A stretch of 64,000 bases of DNA from Yoonia vestfoldensis. Its GTDB lineage: Bacteria; Pseudomonadota; Alphaproteobacteria; Rhodobacterales; Rhodobacteraceae. Numbering within the stretch: position 1 is the stretch's first letter; each line of letters starts with the position of its first letter. The notes beneath the pieces were generated by a model, which saw only the letters and a list, made by a program, of their open reading frames with translations, was not told where the DNA came from and ran no database searches. A program made the translations under genes and the position numbers. The stretch is from the NCBI RefSeq assembly GCF_002158905.1, contig NZ_CP021431.1, forward strand, positions 1,860,001 to 1,924,000, written 5' to 3'. This document shows, piece after piece, positions 18,486 to 27,553 of the stretch.

Positions 18486-19678
18486 ACCATAGCGCCCGGC
18501 TGGCCTGCCCCCGCCGCCAGCGCATGCATGACCCCGCGCAATTCGGCCAGCCCGCGCAGCCGGCCGATCAGCGGATAGCCCGGCACAAGATCGCGGTCGA
18601 AATCGGACAGCAGCACATGGCCATGATCCGGCCGGAACGGGATCAGGTGATCGGCGCGCCCTGTCGCGCGGCGCCGGGCCTCTTCCGCCAGCAAGACGCC
18701 GATCAAGGCCACCATATCGGTGTCACCCTCCAGATGGGCGGCTTCTTCGAAACTGCCATCGGGGAATTTGCGCACATTGCGCAGATGCACGAAATGGATG
18801 CGCCCTGCGACCATGCGCGCGATGGCAGGCACGTCATTGGCCGGATTGGCCCCCAGCGATCCTGAACAAAGCGTAAAGCCATTGGCCGGATCATCAAAGG
18901 CCTGCGCGATCCAGGCCAGATCATCGCCATCCGACACGATCCGGGGCAGCCCCAGAATATCGCGCGGCGGATCGTCGGGATGCACGCACATGCGGATGCC
19001 CAGATCGGCGGCGGCGGGGATCACCTCGGCCAGAAAGCGCTGGTAATTGGCGCGCAGGGCGGTGCGGTCGATCCCGTCATAGGCCCGCAGCGCGCGCCGC
19101 AGCCCGTCGATATCATAGCGGTCAAACGCCCCCGGCAGGCCGGACATGATCGCCTTGAGCAGATCATCGCGATCCTGCTGGCTGGCCTGCTGAAACCAGA
19201 TCGCCGCCCGGGCGCGGACATCTTCGGGGTAATCATCGGCTGCGGCGGCGCGCCCCAGCATATGCAATTCAAACGCGGCCATCCGGTCGGCAGAAAACCG
19301 CAGGCAGCTGCCGCCGCGCGCGACCGGCGCGGCCAGTTCGGTGCGGGTCCAATCCAGCAACGGCATGAAATTGTAACAGACCACCTGCACGCCTTCGGCC
19401 GCCAGATTGGCCAGCGACTGGCGGTAATTGGCAAAGAGGCGGGCCAGATCGCCGGTGCCGCGCTTGATATCTTCATGCACGGGCAGGCTTTCGACGACGG
19501 ACCAGCTGAAACCGGCCTGGTCGATCTGCGCCTTGCGCGTGGCAATCGCGTCCCGTGGCCAGACCGCGCCATAGGGGATTTCATGCAGCGCCGTCACGAT
19601 GCCTGCCGCCCCTGTCTGGGCAATCTCGGGCAGGGTGATCCCGTCGAATTGTCCATACCACCGCCATGTTTCAAGCAT
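18482..19678 (-). CDS. uxuA: D-mannonate dehydratase UxuA
   Basis: A 398-residue enzyme converting D-mannonate to 2-keto-3-deoxy-D-gluconate in the glucuronate branch. The N-terminus (TWRWYGQFDGITLPEIAQTG, GAVWPRD) and internal MCVHPDDPPRDILGLPRI and HLRNVRKF match the family, including metal-site His and Cys residues. It is the last gene of the uronate operon, 27 bases after uxaA, with AGGTGAG before its start. Its stop codon interlocks with the converging phoB stop in one CTAG. Confidence 0.93.
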   Translation of the reverse strand: MLETWRWYGQFDGITLPEIAQTGAAGIVTALHEIPYGAVWPRDAIATRKAQIDQAGFSWSVVESLPVHEDIKRGTGDLARLFANYRQSLANLAAEGVQVVCYNFMPLLDWTRTELAAPVARGGSCLRFSADRMAAFELHMLGRAAAADDYPEDVRARAAIWFQQASQQDRDDLLKAIMSGLPGAFDRYDIDGLRRALRAYDGIDRTALRANYQRFLAEVIPAAADLGIRMCVHPDDPPRDILGLPRIVSDGDDLAWIAQAFDDPANGFTLCSGSLGANPANDVPAIARMVAGRIHFVHLRNVRKFPDGSFEEAAHLEGDTDMVALIGVLLAEEARRRATGRADHLIPFRPDHGHVLLSDFDRDLVPGYPLIGRLRGLAELRGVMHALAAGAGQPGAMV

Positions 19679-19705
19679 GTCTCACCTGTCTTTTCGCTAT
19701 CTGCA

Positions 19706-21238
19706 TTACATTACCGCGCCGATCTGCCAGGGCAGGAATTCATGATCGCCAAGCCCCAGCATTTCCGATTTGCTGGGCGCGCCAGAGGCGGTGGCGATGA
19801 TCAGATCAAGGATCGCCGCCCCCTTTTGCGACAGGCTGACGCCGCCTGACACCACGTCGCCGCAGTTCAGATCCATGTCATCTGTCATGCTGGCGAACAG
19901 CAGGTCATTCGTCGCCAGCTTGATCGTCGGCGCAGGTTTGGACCCGAATGCCGACCCCCGCCCCGTGGTAAAGACGATGATCTGCGCGCCCCCCGCGATC
20001 TGGCCAGTGGCCGAGACCGGGTCATAGCCCGGCGTATCCATGAAGACAAAGCCAGGCGCGCGCACCTTTTCGGCGTAATCATAAACCGCCATCAGCGGGG
20101 TCGCCCCGGCCTTGGCCACCGCGCCCAGGGATTTTTCAAGGATCGTCGTGATCCCGCCCTGTTTATTGCCCGGAGAGGGATTGTTATCCATCGACCCGCC
20201 GCCCTGGGCTGCGTAATCTTGCCACCAGCGCAGCTGGTCGATCAGCTTGCGCGCCACCGCATCGCTGCTGGCGCGGCGCAGCAATAATTGCTCGGCGCCG
20301 TAAATCTCGGGGGTTTCGGACAGGATCGCAGTGCCGCCCAGCCCGACCAGCAGGTCCGAGGCCACCCCGAGCGCCGGATTGGCGGTGATCGCGGAAAACC
20401 CGTCCGACCCGCCGCATTGCAGCCCCACACGCAGGCTGGCGACCGGACAGGGGCTGCGCCGCGCCTGATTGACCTGCGGCAGGATCGCGCGCAGATGCGC
20501 CTTGATCCGGTCGATGGTGGCACGGGTGCCGCCGCTATCCTGAATGGTCAGCGCATGAAACCGGTCGCTGCCGGCATCGCCCGCCTTGGCGCGCATCCGC
20601 GCGATCTGCATCACCTCGCAGCCCAGCCCGACAAAGACGGCCGCCCCCACATTGGGATGGGTCGCATAGCCCCAGAGCACGCAGTCCAGAATATCAAACC
20701 CCGGTCCCGCAGCCGCCATGCCACAGCCGGTCCCATGTGCCAGCGCGATCACCCCGTCGATATTGGTGTAACCCTGCAGGCTGCCTTCGGCCTCGATTTC
20801 CGCCGCAGCCCGGCGGATCACGGTGGCCGAACAATTCACCGTGGCCAAAAGCGCGATGTAATTGCGCGTGCCGACCTGCCCATCCGCACGGCGGTAGCCG
20901 TCAAAGCTGCGCGGTGCACAGACCGGCACCATGGCCTGCGCTGCTGCCAGATCGGCCCCTATCGCGTAATCCTGATCATGCGCGGAAAAGGCGCAATTAT
21001 GGCTATGCACATGATCGCCCAAGCCGATATCGGCGGTGGCCTGCCCGATCACCTGGCCGAATTTGCGCAGCGCCGCGCCGCGCGGGATCGCTTGGGTGGC
21101 CAGCTTATGCCCCGCCGCAATCGCGACAGCCAACGGGCGTCCGCAACCCAACGGATCAGCGCCCGCCGCCGCGCGCGCGGTCAGCACCGCGACATTATCC
21201 GCAGGATGCAGACGCAGGGTCGGTGCTGCGGGTGTCAT
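19706..21238 (-). CDS. uxaA: D-altronate dehydratase UxaA
   Basis: A 510-residue dehydratase giving 2-keto-3-deoxygluconate from D-altronate (galacturonate branch). An N-terminal SAF-like domain (LHPADNVAVLTARAAAGA, HVHSHNC) is followed by the catalytic region (GYRRADGQVGTRNYIALLATVNCS; GCEVMQIARM; DNNPSPGNKQGGI). The start at 21238 sits in an ATGA overlap with uxuB, so the upstream in-frame codon at 21259 is less likely. Having it beside uxuA lets one operon serve both uronate isomers. Confidence 0.92.
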   Translation of the reverse strand: MTPAAPTLRLHPADNVAVLTARAAAGADPLGCGRPLAVAIAAGHKLATQAIPRGAALRKFGQVIGQATADIGLGDHVHSHNCAFSAHDQDYAIGADLAAAQAMVPVCAPRSFDGYRRADGQVGTRNYIALLATVNCSATVIRRAAAEIEAEGSLQGYTNIDGVIALAHGTGCGMAAAGPGFDILDCVLWGYATHPNVGAAVFVGLGCEVMQIARMRAKAGDAGSDRFHALTIQDSGGTRATIDRIKAHLRAILPQVNQARRSPCPVASLRVGLQCGGSDGFSAITANPALGVASDLLVGLGGTAILSETPEIYGAEQLLLRRASSDAVARKLIDQLRWWQDYAAQGGGSMDNNPSPGNKQGGITTILEKSLGAVAKAGATPLMAVYDYAEKVRAPGFVFMDTPGYDPVSATGQIAGGAQIIVFTTGRGSAFGSKPAPTIKLATNDLLFASMTDDMDLNCGDVVSGGVSLSQKGAAILDLIIATASGAPSKSEMLGLGDHEFLPWQIGAVM

Positions 21239-22695
21239 GCCACTACACTTTGCGCACATGCGGCCACCGCCTGCTTTGCCCCATGCCGCGCGAGGTCTTC
21301 GGCGGCAGCGATCACGGGGCCCTCGATCCGCGCGGCAAGCGTTGCGGGAAACACGGCCCTGACCGCGAGCAACCCACGCACCCTGTCGGCGGGGCTGTCG
21401 GCGGCATCGCAGATCGCGCGCAGCTGCGCGGCCAGCGGGTCTTTGACATCAATCGCCGCGCCTTTTTCATCTTTGCCCGCGACATAATGCATCCAGCCCG
21501 CCACCACGAGGCAGAGCCCCGGCGCCGCGCGCCCGGCATCGAGATTGGCCGCCAGCGTGCCCAAGATCCGCTGCGGCAGTTTCTGGCTGCCATCCATGGC
21601 GATCTGCCATGTCCGGTGCCGGATCGCGGGATTGGCATAGCGTTCAAACAGCGCCTCGGCGTAATCAGGCAGGCTGACGCCTGCGGGCGCATCGACGACG
21701 GGCGCGATTTCATCGGCCCAAAGCGCGCGCAGGAAAGCCGCGAAATCGGGGTCCGCCACGGTTTGGGCAATCGTTTCATGCCCCGCCAGATAGCCCAGAT
21801 AGGCCAGCGCCGAATGGGTGCCGTTCAGCATCCGCAATTTCATATGTTCATAGGCGGTCACATCCGGCACCAGCGCGGCCCCGGCGGCGGCGAAATCGGG
21901 ACGCGCGCCCCCGACGAAATCATCCTCGATCGCCCATTGGCGGAAATCTTCGTGCAACACCGGGGCCGCGTCATGGCGGCCGGTCAGGCGGGCCACGCGC
22001 GCGATATCGTCTTGGGTTGTCGCAGGGGTGATCCGGTCCACCATCGTCGCCGGAAACCGCCCCTTTTCGGCGATCCAATCGGCCAGGGCCGGGTCGATCA
22101 GCCGCGCGAGATCCAGCACGACACCGCGCACCAGCTTGCCGTTTTCGGGCAGGTTGTCGCAGGTCAGCACGGTAAAGGGCGCATGGCCCGCCAGCCGCCG
22201 CAATTGCAAGGCGCGCACGATATACCCCGGCGCAGAGCGCGGCAGATCATGCGCCAGATCGTGGATGATATCAGGATGATCGCGGTTCAGCGCCCCGGTG
22301 GCAGGCGCATGGCAATAGCCTTTTTCGGTCACCGTCAGCGAAACGATCCGCACGGCGGGATCGACCATCGCGCGCAGCACGGCGGCGGGGTCTTCGGGGG
22401 CGACCAGCACATGGTCCAGCACCTCGATCACCTGGGCCAGATCGCCTTCGGGGCGCAAGGTCACCGACGTATAGGCCCAATCCTGCGGGGCCAAAGCATC
22501 GCGTGTGCCGGGGCTTTGCAATGAAACACCGATCACGCCCCAATCGCCGCCTGCGGCCTGCATCGCCTCGGCCACATAGATGGCACCAAAGGCGCGGTAA
22601 AACGCCCCCAGCCCCAGATGGACGATGCCGACACCGGGGCGCGGGGTCTTGCTGCGGGTCAGACGATTATCGTGCAAGCCAGCCTCCATCGACAT
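21235..22695 (-). CDS. uxuB: Mannitol-dehydrogenase-family uronate reductase (UxuB/UxaB)
   Basis: An NAD-dependent polyol dehydrogenase of 486 residues with GVGIVHLGLGAFYRAF near the start, EKGYCH, TCDNLPENG and the family core VPDVTAYEHMKLRMLNGTHSALAYLGYLAG. It reduces fructuronate to mannonate or tagaturonate to altronate. As the only such gene in the operon it may serve both branches. The ATG at 22695 lacks a ribosome site, whereas GGAGG lies five bases before an in-frame TTG at 22677, a credible alternative start. It overlaps kduD. Confidence 0.88.
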   Translation of the reverse strand: MSMEAGLHDNRLTRSKTPRPGVGIVHLGLGAFYRAFGAIYVAEAMQAAGGDWGVIGVSLQSPGTRDALAPQDWAYTSVTLRPEGDLAQVIEVLDHVLVAPEDPAAVLRAMVDPAVRIVSLTVTEKGYCHAPATGALNRDHPDIIHDLAHDLPRSAPGYIVRALQLRRLAGHAPFTVLTCDNLPENGKLVRGVVLDLARLIDPALADWIAEKGRFPATMVDRITPATTQDDIARVARLTGRHDAAPVLHEDFRQWAIEDDFVGGARPDFAAAGAALVPDVTAYEHMKLRMLNGTHSALAYLGYLAGHETIAQTVADPDFAAFLRALWADEIAPVVDAPAGVSLPDYAEALFERYANPAIRHRTWQIAMDGSQKLPQRILGTLAANLDAGRAAPGLCLVVAGWMHYVAGKDEKGAAIDVKDPLAAQLRAICDAADSPADRVRGLLAVRAVFPATLAARIEGPVIAAAEDLARHGAKQAVAACAQSVVA

Positions 22696-23410
22696 TCAAT
22701 ATCGCGCCATGAACATAGGCCGCCGCAGGCGTGCACAGATAAACCGCCGCCCCCGCGATATCGGCAGGATCGCCCCAGCGCCCGGCGGGGATACGGTCAA
22801 GGATCGCCTGATTGCGGTCGGGATCGGCGCGCAAAGCCTCGGTATTATTGGTGGCGATATAGCCGGGGGCGACGGCATTGACGTTGATCCCCTTGGCCGC
22901 CCATTCATTGGCCAAAAGTTTCGTCAGCCCCGCGACCCCATGTTTGGACGCCGTATAGGACGGCACCCTGATGCCGCCCTGAAACGACAAAAGCGAGGCG
23001 ATATTGACCACCCTGCCCTGCATCTGCCGCGCGATCAGGTCGCGCGCAAAGGCCTGGGTGGTGAAAAACAGCGCCTTGAGATTGACATCCATCACCGAGT
23101 CCCAATCATTTTCGGTGAAATCGACGGCATCGGCGCGGCGGATGATGCCCGCATTATTGATCAAGATGTCATAATCCTGGCCTGCGAACAGGTCTTGGCC
23201 CGCCATCGGATCGGTGAAATCGACCAGCACCGATGATGCGGACCCACCTGCGGCCGTGATCAGCGCTTCGGTGTCGTCACAGGAGCGACGCCCGGCGCAG
23301 ACCACCGCGGCCCCGGCCTGTGCCAGACCAAGTGCAATGGCCTGCCCGATGCCGGTATTGGCCCCGGTCACCAGCGCGCGGCGGCCTGTCAGGGAAAATG
23401 CGCCATTCAT
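22667..23410 (-). CDS. kduD: 2-deoxy-D-gluconate 3-dehydrogenase / KduD, short-chain dehydrogenase
   Basis: An SDR of about 247 residues that reduces 3-deoxy-D-glycero-2,5-hexodiulosonate to 2-keto-3-deoxygluconate in unsaturated-uronate breakdown. It has TGANTGIGQAIALGLAQAGA (cofactor site), NNAGI, YTASKHGVAGLTK (catalytic Tyr and Lys), and ends in GGWLAR as KduD proteins do. A GTG at 23422 overlapping the kduI stop is an alternative start. It stands directly after kduI, its pathway partner. Confidence 0.9.
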   Translation of the reverse strand: MNGAFSLTGRRALVTGANTGIGQAIALGLAQAGAAVVCAGRRSCDDTEALITAAGGSASSVLVDFTDPMAGQDLFAGQDYDILINNAGIIRRADAVDFTENDWDSVMDVNLKALFFTTQAFARDLIARQMQGRVVNIASLLSFQGGIRVPSYTASKHGVAGLTKLLANEWAAKGINVNAVAPGYIATNNTEALRADPDRNQAILDRIPAGRWGDPADIAGAAVYLCTPAAAYVHGAILNVDGGWLAR

Positions 23411-23418
23411 AACGCCCG

Positions 23419-24243
23419 TCACAGCAGGGCCTCGGCGGGCAGCATATCCATGTCCTTGTAATCGATATTATCGCCCGCCATCGCCCAGATGAACGTATAA
23501 GACCCGATCCCCGCCCCCGCATGGATCGACCAGGGCGGCGACAAGGCGCCTTGTTCATTGGCGATGAACAGATGGCGGGTCTCGGTCGGGGCGCCCATCA
23601 GATGCAGGACGCGCGCCTCGGGGGTCATGCCGAAGTAAAGATAAGCCTCCATCCGGCGGTCATGGACATGGGCGGGCATCGTGTTCCAGACCGACCCGTC
23701 CAGCAAGGTGGTATAGCCCAAAACCAGCTGGCAGCTTTCCATCACCAGCGGGTGGATGAACTGGCGGATGATGCGTTTGTTGGATGTCTCGGTCGCGCCC
23801 AGATTGACCTCGACCGCATCTTCTACGGTGATCAGCCGGGTCGGACAGGCCCGATGCGCCGGGGCCGAGGTGATATAGAACCGCCCCTGCCCGCCAAAGG
23901 TGACAGGCCCCGACCCCATGCCCAGATACAGCACATCGCCTTTGTTCATCGCATGGGTTTGGCCTGCGGCGGTGACGCTGCCCGTCGCGCCGATATTGAC
24001 GATGCCCATTTCGCGGCGGTCCAGAAACGAGGGCGTGCGGGTTTCATCGACATGATCCAACGTCAGATCCGCGCCATCGGGCACCGCACCGCCCATCACG
24101 AAACGGTCGTAATGGGTATAGACCAGCCGGATCTGGCCTTGCTGAAACATATCCGGCGTCAGGAAATGCTGGCGCAGCGTCGCCGTATCCATGCCTTTGG
24201 CGTGGTCTTGGTGGATGGCGTGGCGGGTTTCGACATGCAGCAT
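23419..24243 (-). CDS. kduI: 5-dehydro-4-deoxy-D-glucuronate isomerase KduI
   Basis: A 274-residue cupin-fold isomerase acting between KdgF and KduD in pectin- or alginate-type unsaturated uronate breakdown. Recognisable parts are LTPDMFQQGQIRLVYTHYDRFVMGG, the zinc-site region MPAHVHDRRMEAYLYF and the end GAGIGSYTFIWAMAGDN. It is preceded by kdgF with a 12-base gap. Confidence 0.93.
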   Translation of the reverse strand: MLHVETRHAIHQDHAKGMDTATLRQHFLTPDMFQQGQIRLVYTHYDRFVMGGAVPDGADLTLDHVDETRTPSFLDRREMGIVNIGATGSVTAAGQTHAMNKGDVLYLGMGSGPVTFGGQGRFYITSAPAHRACPTRLITVEDAVEVNLGATETSNKRIIRQFIHPLVMESCQLVLGYTTLLDGSVWNTMPAHVHDRRMEAYLYFGMTPEARVLHLMGAPTETRHLFIANEQGALSPPWSIHAGAGIGSYTFIWAMAGDNIDYKDMDMLPAEALL

Positions 24244-24255
24244 GGGATGGATCCT

Positions 24256-24570
24256 TTATAGAAAATCGTCGCGGCGGGGGGTGAAGCTGTCGATCAGCTG
24301 ACCGGGGTCCAGACAGACAACCCCGTGCGGGGTCTCCGAGGGGATGATGAAACTGTCGCCCGGCCCGACCTCTGTCACGCTGTCGCCGATGGTGAACCGG
24401 AACCGGCCAGAGGCAACATAAGTCGCTTGCAGATGCGGATGCTGGTGCATCGCGCCAGCGGCACCGGCCTTGGCAAAGCGGAAGGCCACCACCATCAGAT
24501 CGGGGGCATCCGCCAGCACCTGCCGGGTCACATCGGGGCCTGTGGGGATCACGGGGAAAGCTGTCATCAT
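24256..24570 (-). CDS. kdgF: KdgF-like cupin, unsaturated uronate ring-opening protein
   Basis: A single-domain cupin of 104 residues with the metal-binding motif HQHPHLQATYVASGRFRF and the second motif PSETPHGVVCLDPG. KdgF proteins turn 4,5-unsaturated uronates into the linear ketone used by KduI. Placement immediately before kduI and kduD supports this over the many other small cupins. Two adjacent ATGs (24570, 24567) are possible. It is four bases after the TRAP permease gene. Confidence 0.85.
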   Translation of the reverse strand: MMTAFPVIPTGPDVTRQVLADAPDLMVVAFRFAKAGAAGAMHQHPHLQATYVASGRFRFTIGDSVTEVGPGDSFIIPSETPHGVVCLDPGQLIDSFTPRRDDFL

Positions 24571-24574
24571 CTTT

Positions 24575-25855
24575 TCACCGGAATTGCGCGGGCAGCCAAA
24601 GCGACAGCGCGGGAATATAGGTGACCAGCATCAGCGTCACCAAAGCGGCCAGATAGAACGGCCAGATCGTGCGCACGGCCTCCCAGATGGAAATCCGCCC
24701 GACCGCGCAGCCGACAAACAAGACCGCCCCCACGGGCGGTGTGCAGAGGCCGATGCCAAGGTTCAGGATCAAGATGATCCCGAAATGCACCGGATCGACC
24801 CCGAAAGCCTGCGCCACCGGCAAAAAGATCGGCGTGGTGATCACGATCAGCGGCGACATATCCATGAAGGTGCCCAGCATCAGCAGGGCCAGGTTGATCA
24901 TCAGCAGGATCAGGATCGGATTGTCCGAGACACCTTGCATGAAATCGACGATCGCGGTCGGCACTTTGAGATAGGCCAGCAACCAGGCAAAAGACGCCGC
25001 ACAGCCGATCACCAGCAGCACCATCGCCGTTGTGCGCACCGCCCCCATCGTCGCGGCGACAAATTCGCCCCATGGCAAAGAGCGATAGACGAAAAGCGTG
25101 ATGAACAGCGCATAGACCACCGCGATATTCGAGCTTTCAGAGGCGGTGAACACCCCCGAGCGCACCCCGCCAAAGATGATCGCCACCAAGATCAGCCCCG
25201 GCAGCGCCGAAACGAAAAGAACCCCCAGCATCCGCAGACCGGGGAAAGGCTCGGTCGGATAGCCGCGTTTGCGCGCCACGATCCAGGCCGCTACCATCAG
25301 CGACAGCGCCAGCAGCAGGCCGGGGATGATGCCGGCGGTGAACAGATCCGCGATAGACAGCCGCCCCCCCGCCGAGATCGAATAGATGATCAGGTTATGC
25401 GAGGGCGGCAGCATCAGCGCGATAATGGATGAAACAACCGTGATATTGACTGCATAATCAGCGCCATAGCCGCGTTCCTTCATCTGCGGGACCATCAGCC
25501 CGCCCACCGCGGATGCATCAGCCGCCGCCGATCCCGAAACGCCGCCGAACATCACCGAGGCCACGATATTGACCTGCCCCAGCCCGCCGCGCAGATGCCC
25601 GATCAGCGCGCCTGCCAGCGCCACCAGCCGCCGCGCGATATCGCCGCGCACCATCAGATCGCCCGCATAGATGAAAAACGGGATCGCCATCAGCGCAAAG
25701 ACCGAAATGCCCGAATTCAGCCGCTGGAACACCACCAGGGGCGGCAGTCCCAGATAGACGACCGTCGCGAAAGACGCCACGCCCAGACAAAAGGCGACCG
25801 GCGTGCCGATCAGCAAAAGAAAGACGAAAGTGCCGAATAAGACGTAAAGTTCCAT
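24575..25855 (-). CDS. TRAP transporter large permease, DctM type
   Basis: A 426-residue membrane protein with about twelve hydrophobic segments and the DctM landmarks FGGVSGSAAADASAVGGLMVP, LMLPPSHNLIIYS and DMSPLIVITTPIFLPVA. It forms the ion-coupled transport channel with the DctQ subunit encoded three bases upstream. Its place among the uronate genes makes a hexuronate or unsaturated uronate the likely substrate. Confidence 0.92.
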   Translation of the reverse strand: MELYVLFGTFVFLLLIGTPVAFCLGVASFATVVYLGLPPLVVFQRLNSGISVFALMAIPFFIYAGDLMVRGDIARRLVALAGALIGHLRGGLGQVNIVASVMFGGVSGSAAADASAVGGLMVPQMKERGYGADYAVNITVVSSIIALMLPPSHNLIIYSISAGGRLSIADLFTAGIIPGLLLALSLMVAAWIVARKRGYPTEPFPGLRMLGVLFVSALPGLILVAIIFGGVRSGVFTASESSNIAVVYALFITLFVYRSLPWGEFVAATMGAVRTTAMVLLVIGCAASFAWLLAYLKVPTAIVDFMQGVSDNPILILLMINLALLMLGTFMDMSPLIVITTPIFLPVAQAFGVDPVHFGIILILNLGIGLCTPPVGAVLFVGCAVGRISIWEAVRTIWPFYLAALVTLMLVTYIPALSLWLPAQFR

Positions 25856-25858
25856 CTG

Positions 25859-26380
25859 CTATTCCTCTGTCACTTCGTCACCGAAACGCGCGGTTTTCAG
25901 GCCAGCGGCCCGCCGCGCCAGCCGTTCGGCCGAAAAGATCACGATCAAGACCCCGCTTAGGGTCAGCGGGATGAAGGCGACACCGCCGGGCAGGCCCAGC
26001 GTCGGCATGCTGGCGGTCCATGTGCGGGTCAGCAGCTCAAAGCCGAACCAGGCCATGCCCGCGCCAAACCCCGCAACCACCAGATCCGACACCGAATGCA
26101 GGACCCGCACGATCCGCTGCGGCAGCACCATCAACAGCACGTCAAAGCTGAGGTGATAGCCTTCGCGCGTGCCGACCGCCGCACCCAGCAGGATGAACCA
26201 GCCCATCAACAGGATCGAGGTCGGCTCGGTCCATGTCAGCGGCGCGCCGACGACATAGCGCGCAAAAACCTGCGCTGCGACCAGCGCTGTCATCGCGACC
26301 AGCGCAATCCCCGCAACCCAAAGCGCGCCGCGCGCCAAAAGGCCCAGCAGCCCCGCGATGCCGATCATCCGTTGCTGCAT
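25859..26380 (-). CDS. TRAP transporter small permease, DctQ type
   Basis: A 173-residue membrane protein with four hydrophobic segments and the typical stretch VFARYVVGAPLTWTEPTSILLMGWFILLG. The Arg/Glu pair in this stretch is characteristic of DctQ. The start at 26380 (MQQRMIGIAG) begins just before the first membrane helix; the open frame extends 21 residues further upstream with a polar, unlikely N-terminus. It partners DctM. Confidence 0.88.
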   Translation of the reverse strand: MQQRMIGIAGLLGLLARGALWVAGIALVAMTALVAAQVFARYVVGAPLTWTEPTSILLMGWFILLGAAVGTREGYHLSFDVLLMVLPQRIVRVLHSVSDLVVAGFGAGMAWFGFELLTRTWTASMPTLGLPGGVAFIPLTLSGVLIVIFSAERLARRAAGLKTARFGDEVTEE

Positions 26381-26480
26381 GACGCGGCCCCGCTGAACGC
26401 GATGTGATCTTGGCCCATCTTGTGAAATCCCTGTCTGCCGCACCGCTGTCTGGCCGCGCCGGATTTGTCGCCTATCTTGC

Positions 26481-26518
26481 GCCCTGGCACGAAAGGGTTT
26501 CCCCGCCCGTGCCAGGGC
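26481..26518 (-). repeat. Intercistronic hairpin after the DctP gene
   Basis: GCCCTGGCACG (26481-26491) and CGTGCCAGGGC (26508-26518) form a perfect 11-base-pair stem with a 16-base loop. It sits between the binding-protein and small-permease genes, in a gap of 163 bases. No T-run follows on the transcript, so stabilisation or processing of the dctP message is more likely than termination. Confidence 0.75.
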
Positions 26519-26543
26519 CTGTCAACCTGCCTGTGGCAAGCGC

Positions 26544-27527
26544 TTATTCGGTCGCCTGAATCCGCATGACCAGATCACGCAATTCATCCGAGGTCACATG
26601 CTTTTCATAGACCGGCACCATGGCTTCGATGAACGGGGTCTTGTCGATATCGGTGATGATCTGCACACCCGCCGCGCGCACCTGGTCTTCGGAGGCTTTT
26701 TCCCGTGCGGCCCACATCTCGCGCATCACCGGCACTGAATCGCGCGCCGCCTGGCGCACCAGCGCCTGGTCATCAGCGGATAGCCCGTCCCAGCTTTGCT
26801 TCGACATGACCAGCACTTCGGGGACGATCAGATGTTCGTTGAGCGTGTAATAGCCCGCAACCTCGTAATGGCCCGAGGATTCGAACGAGGGCCAGTTGTT
26901 TTCCGCGCCGTCGATCACGCCGGTCTGGATCGAGGAATAGACCTCGCCATAAGGCAGCGGCGTGGCGCTGGCGCCCATCGCGGTCATCATATCCACGAAG
27001 ATATCCGATTGCATGACGCGGATCTTCAGACCGGCCATATCCTCGAAGGATTCGATGGGGCGCTGGCTGTTGTAGAAACTGCGCGACCCGCCGTCGAAAT
27101 AGGCCAGACCGATCAGGTCATGCGGTTCAAACGCGGCCAGGATTTCGTCACCGATCGGGCCATCCATGACCCGGTGCATGTGATCCACCGACCGGAAGAT
27201 AAAGGGCAGCGACACGACCTTGGTCTGTTCGACAAGGTTGTTGAACGGCCCCATGCTGACGCGGTTCAAATCGATCACGCCAAAGCGGGTCTGTTCGATC
27301 GTGTCGCGTTCCTCGCCCAGCTGCGCGGAATGGAACACTTCGATGCAGATGCGCCCGTCAGAGCGGTCTTGCAGCAAGGCCCCCATATGTTTGACGGCCT
27401 CGACCGTGGGATAGCCGTCCGGATGCGTATCCGACGACCGCAAGGTGATTTCGCAGGCCGCAGCCGCCTGGCCGACAAAGGCCACGCTGGCCAGCAATGC
27501 GGCGGTCAATGTCTTGGTGATTGTCAT
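26544..27527 (-). CDS. TRAP transporter solute-binding protein, DctP type
   Basis: A 327-residue periplasmic receptor. The signal peptide is [24 protein letters not shown], followed by the DctP-family segments [20 protein letters not shown] and [47 protein letters not shown]. The Arg in KIRVMQS is the usual carboxylate anchor. GGGAGGAG precedes the ATG. In this operon the ligand is probably a hexuronate such as galacturonate or glucuronate. Confidence 0.92.
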   Translation of the reverse strand: MTITKTLTAALLASVAFVGQAAAACEITLRSSDTHPDGYPTVEAVKHMGALLQDRSDGRICIEVFHSAQLGEERDTIEQTRFGVIDLNRVSMGPFNNLVEQTKVVSLPFIFRSVDHMHRVMDGPIGDEILAAFEPHDLIGLAYFDGGSRSFYNSQRPIESFEDMAGLKIRVMQSDIFVDMMTAMGASATPLPYGEVYSSIQTGVIDGAENNWPSFESSGHYEVAGYYTLNEHLIVPEVLVMSKQSWDGLSADDQALVRQAARDSVPVMREMWAAREKASEDQVRAAGVQIITDIDKTPFIEAMVPVYEKHVTSDELRDLVMRIQATE

Positions 27528-27553
27528 GGTCTCTCCTCCCGTTGATGGCCCTG

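Noticed and set aside
20737..22524. 595-residue plus-strand open frame opposite uxaA and uxuB
   Set aside because: Antisense artefact; both minus-strand genes carry family motifs throughout.
24470..25432. Gln/Arg/Asp-rich plus-strand open frame opposite the DctM gene
   Set aside because: Low-complexity antisense translation of a membrane protein gene.
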